A stretch of DNA of 5,544 nucleotides from Candidatus Kuenenia stuttgartensis (lineage in GTDB: Bacteria > Planctomycetota > Planctomycetia > Isosphaerales > Isosphaeraceae), in NCBI GenBank assembly GCA_945872325.1, contig CAMBZY010000239.1:1-5544 (forward strand), given 5' to 3'. The notes under the pieces were generated by a model. It was not told the DNA's origin. It saw only the letters and a program-made list of their open reading frames with translations, and did no database searches. The first letter of the stretch is position 1; each line of letters opens with the position of its first letter. Positions 4,676 through 5,544 of the stretch are shown here, piece after piece. Made by a program: the position numbers and the translations under genes.

Positions 4676-5544
4676 ATGAGCGTCTCAAAACGTTCGACTG
4701 ACAATTCTGTGGTTCGCTGGATCCTGCCTGCCGGTGGCCTGGCCATGGCTGCCCTTGGTGCAGGTGTTTTTTGGTTCGGGCGTGCTGAAAAGCCGAAAGC
4801 ATCGGCCAAGGCTCCTGTTGCGATCGCTCAGCCTGCGGTTGCTGCAACCACTCAAAAAAATCTTGAAACCGTTTCCCTTGATGGACTTGCGGATCTGATC
4901 CGCAAAGGGCAGGTCTCGGCTCTTGGAATGGCTTATCAGCGGTCCATGGAAATGCCAAATCGCCCTGAAGTCACTCCGCCTGCTCCGACTACGGCCGATA
5001 TCGCCAGTTGGAAACGCGTGATGCAGGCCACTTCCGAATCCGTCGGTTCATTCGAGCCTGAGGCTCGTAAAATTGCTATGAAAATGGCGGGCCGGATGCT
5101 CGTTCTGCTGGGCCGCGACAACGTGGCTGCCACATGGTCCGACCTGCTCGATCCCGTGCGAGAAACGCTTGCCAAAGGCACCACCGACAAAGAATGCGAA
5201 GTGCGTGCTGCCGCAATCGACCAAGTTGCTGTCGTCTGGAACTGGGTTCCCGGGCGCGACATTTTTACCGTCGAACGCAACACTCTGGCTGCCTGGAAGG
5301 GCGGGATGCTGCAACTGGTCCAACCGTTCCTGAAAGATAAAGAAATTCCGGCCCGATTGGCTGCCATGCGTTGCCTTTCCACTCTGCCGATCGATCAGGC
5401 AGCAGCGCCGGCTCTGGAACTGATGAAGGATAAAGAGCCGTTTGTCAGGGCTGAAGTGATCCGCTATTTCGCTCTCAGATCAGGCATGATTTCTGACGAA
5501 CAACTACTCGGCCTGCTTTACGACGATCAGCAAGTGGTGCGTGG
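4676..5544 (+). CDS. Membrane-anchored HEAT-repeat protein, N-terminal part, cut by window edge
   Basis: The frame runs open from ATG 4676 to the right edge, giving 289 complete residues with no stop. Residues 1-12 are polar and basic, and residues 13-35 (from VVRWILPAGG to GVFWFG) form one hydrophobic segment, so the protein is probably anchored in the cytoplasmic membrane with the bulk outside the cytoplasm; an uncleaved signal anchor fits best. Residues 36-60 are an Ala/Pro/Lys linker. From about residue 125 the chain is helical with HEAT-type pairs: ARKIAMKMAGRMLVLLG (130-146), ECEVRAAAIDQVAVVWNW (173-190), IPARLAAMRCLSTLP (224-238) and AAAPALELMKDKEPFVRAEV (242-261), the last with the typical D-x-x-P-x-V-R turn. 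HEAT arrays bind other proteins; the partner is unknown and no enzyme motif is seen. An alternative start at 4649 would add MIRGGKEAS. It is transcribed divergently from the surface-protein gene. The family is common in planctomycetes, but no specific name applies. Confidence 0.88.
   Translation, partial: MSVSKRSTDNSVVRWILPAGGLAMAALGAGVFWFGRAEKPKASAKAPVAIAQPAVAATTQKNLETVSLDGLADLIRKGQVSALGMAYQRSMEMPNRPEVTPPAPTTADIASWKRVMQATSESVGSFEPEARKIAMKMAGRMLVLLGRDNVAATWSDLLDPVRETLAKGTTDKECEVRAAAIDQVAVVWNWVPGRDIFTVERNTLAAWKGGMLQLVQPFLKDKEIPARLAAMRCLSTLPIDQAAAPALELMKDKEPFVRAEVIRYFALRSGMISDEQLLGLLYDDQQVVR

Noticed and set aside
4606..5382. Several minus-strand ORFs opposite the HEAT gene
   Set aside because: The plus-strand frame has a strong ribosome site, a membrane anchor and HEAT repeats; the antisense frames have none of these.

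Overview
The window looks like chromosomal DNA from a planctomycete. The main reasons are an 839-residue surface protein whose N-terminus carries a variant of the LEPR-XLL motif typical of that phylum (LEQKQLLAA), its beta-helix / DUF11 / Ig-like architecture, and a membrane-anchored HEAT-repeat protein next door. GC content appears moderate (roughly half, by eye), which would fit the Planctopirus/Gimesia/Schlesneria side of the group, but the genus is inference only.

Layout. Bases 2-538 (minus) are the N-terminal half of peptide chain release factor 1 (prfA), cut by the left edge. Bases 737-1051 (minus) encode a zinc-free-type ribosomal protein L31 with an Ala/Lys-rich tail; the pair forms the common bacterial rpmE-prfA arrangement. 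A Rho-independent terminator lies between them (642-677). Bases 1052-1384 hold a candidate rpmE promoter, a roughly 100-nt leader and a strong hairpin terminator (1310-1343) closing the next gene. Bases 1385-3904 (minus) encode the large secreted or surface protein. Its 5' region has a near-consensus -35 box, a perfect Shine-Dalgarno sequence serving a 12-codon mini-ORF, and a second 8-codon mini-ORF whose stop overlaps the start of the big gene (ATGA). Bases 3905-4675 are a long divergent intergenic region with an inverted repeat but no credible full-size gene. Bases 4676-5544 (plus) encode the first 289 residues of a HEAT-repeat protein with one N-terminal membrane anchor, cut by the right edge.

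How it fits together. The left part is housekeeping translation machinery, transcribed leftward. The surface protein is a separate leftward unit bounded by its own promoter and terminator. The HEAT protein is transcribed divergently from it. The most interesting unexplained element is the upstream mini-ORF pair of the surface-protein gene, which suggests translational coupling or leader-peptide control. No mobile element, CRISPR array, tRNA or defence system was seen.
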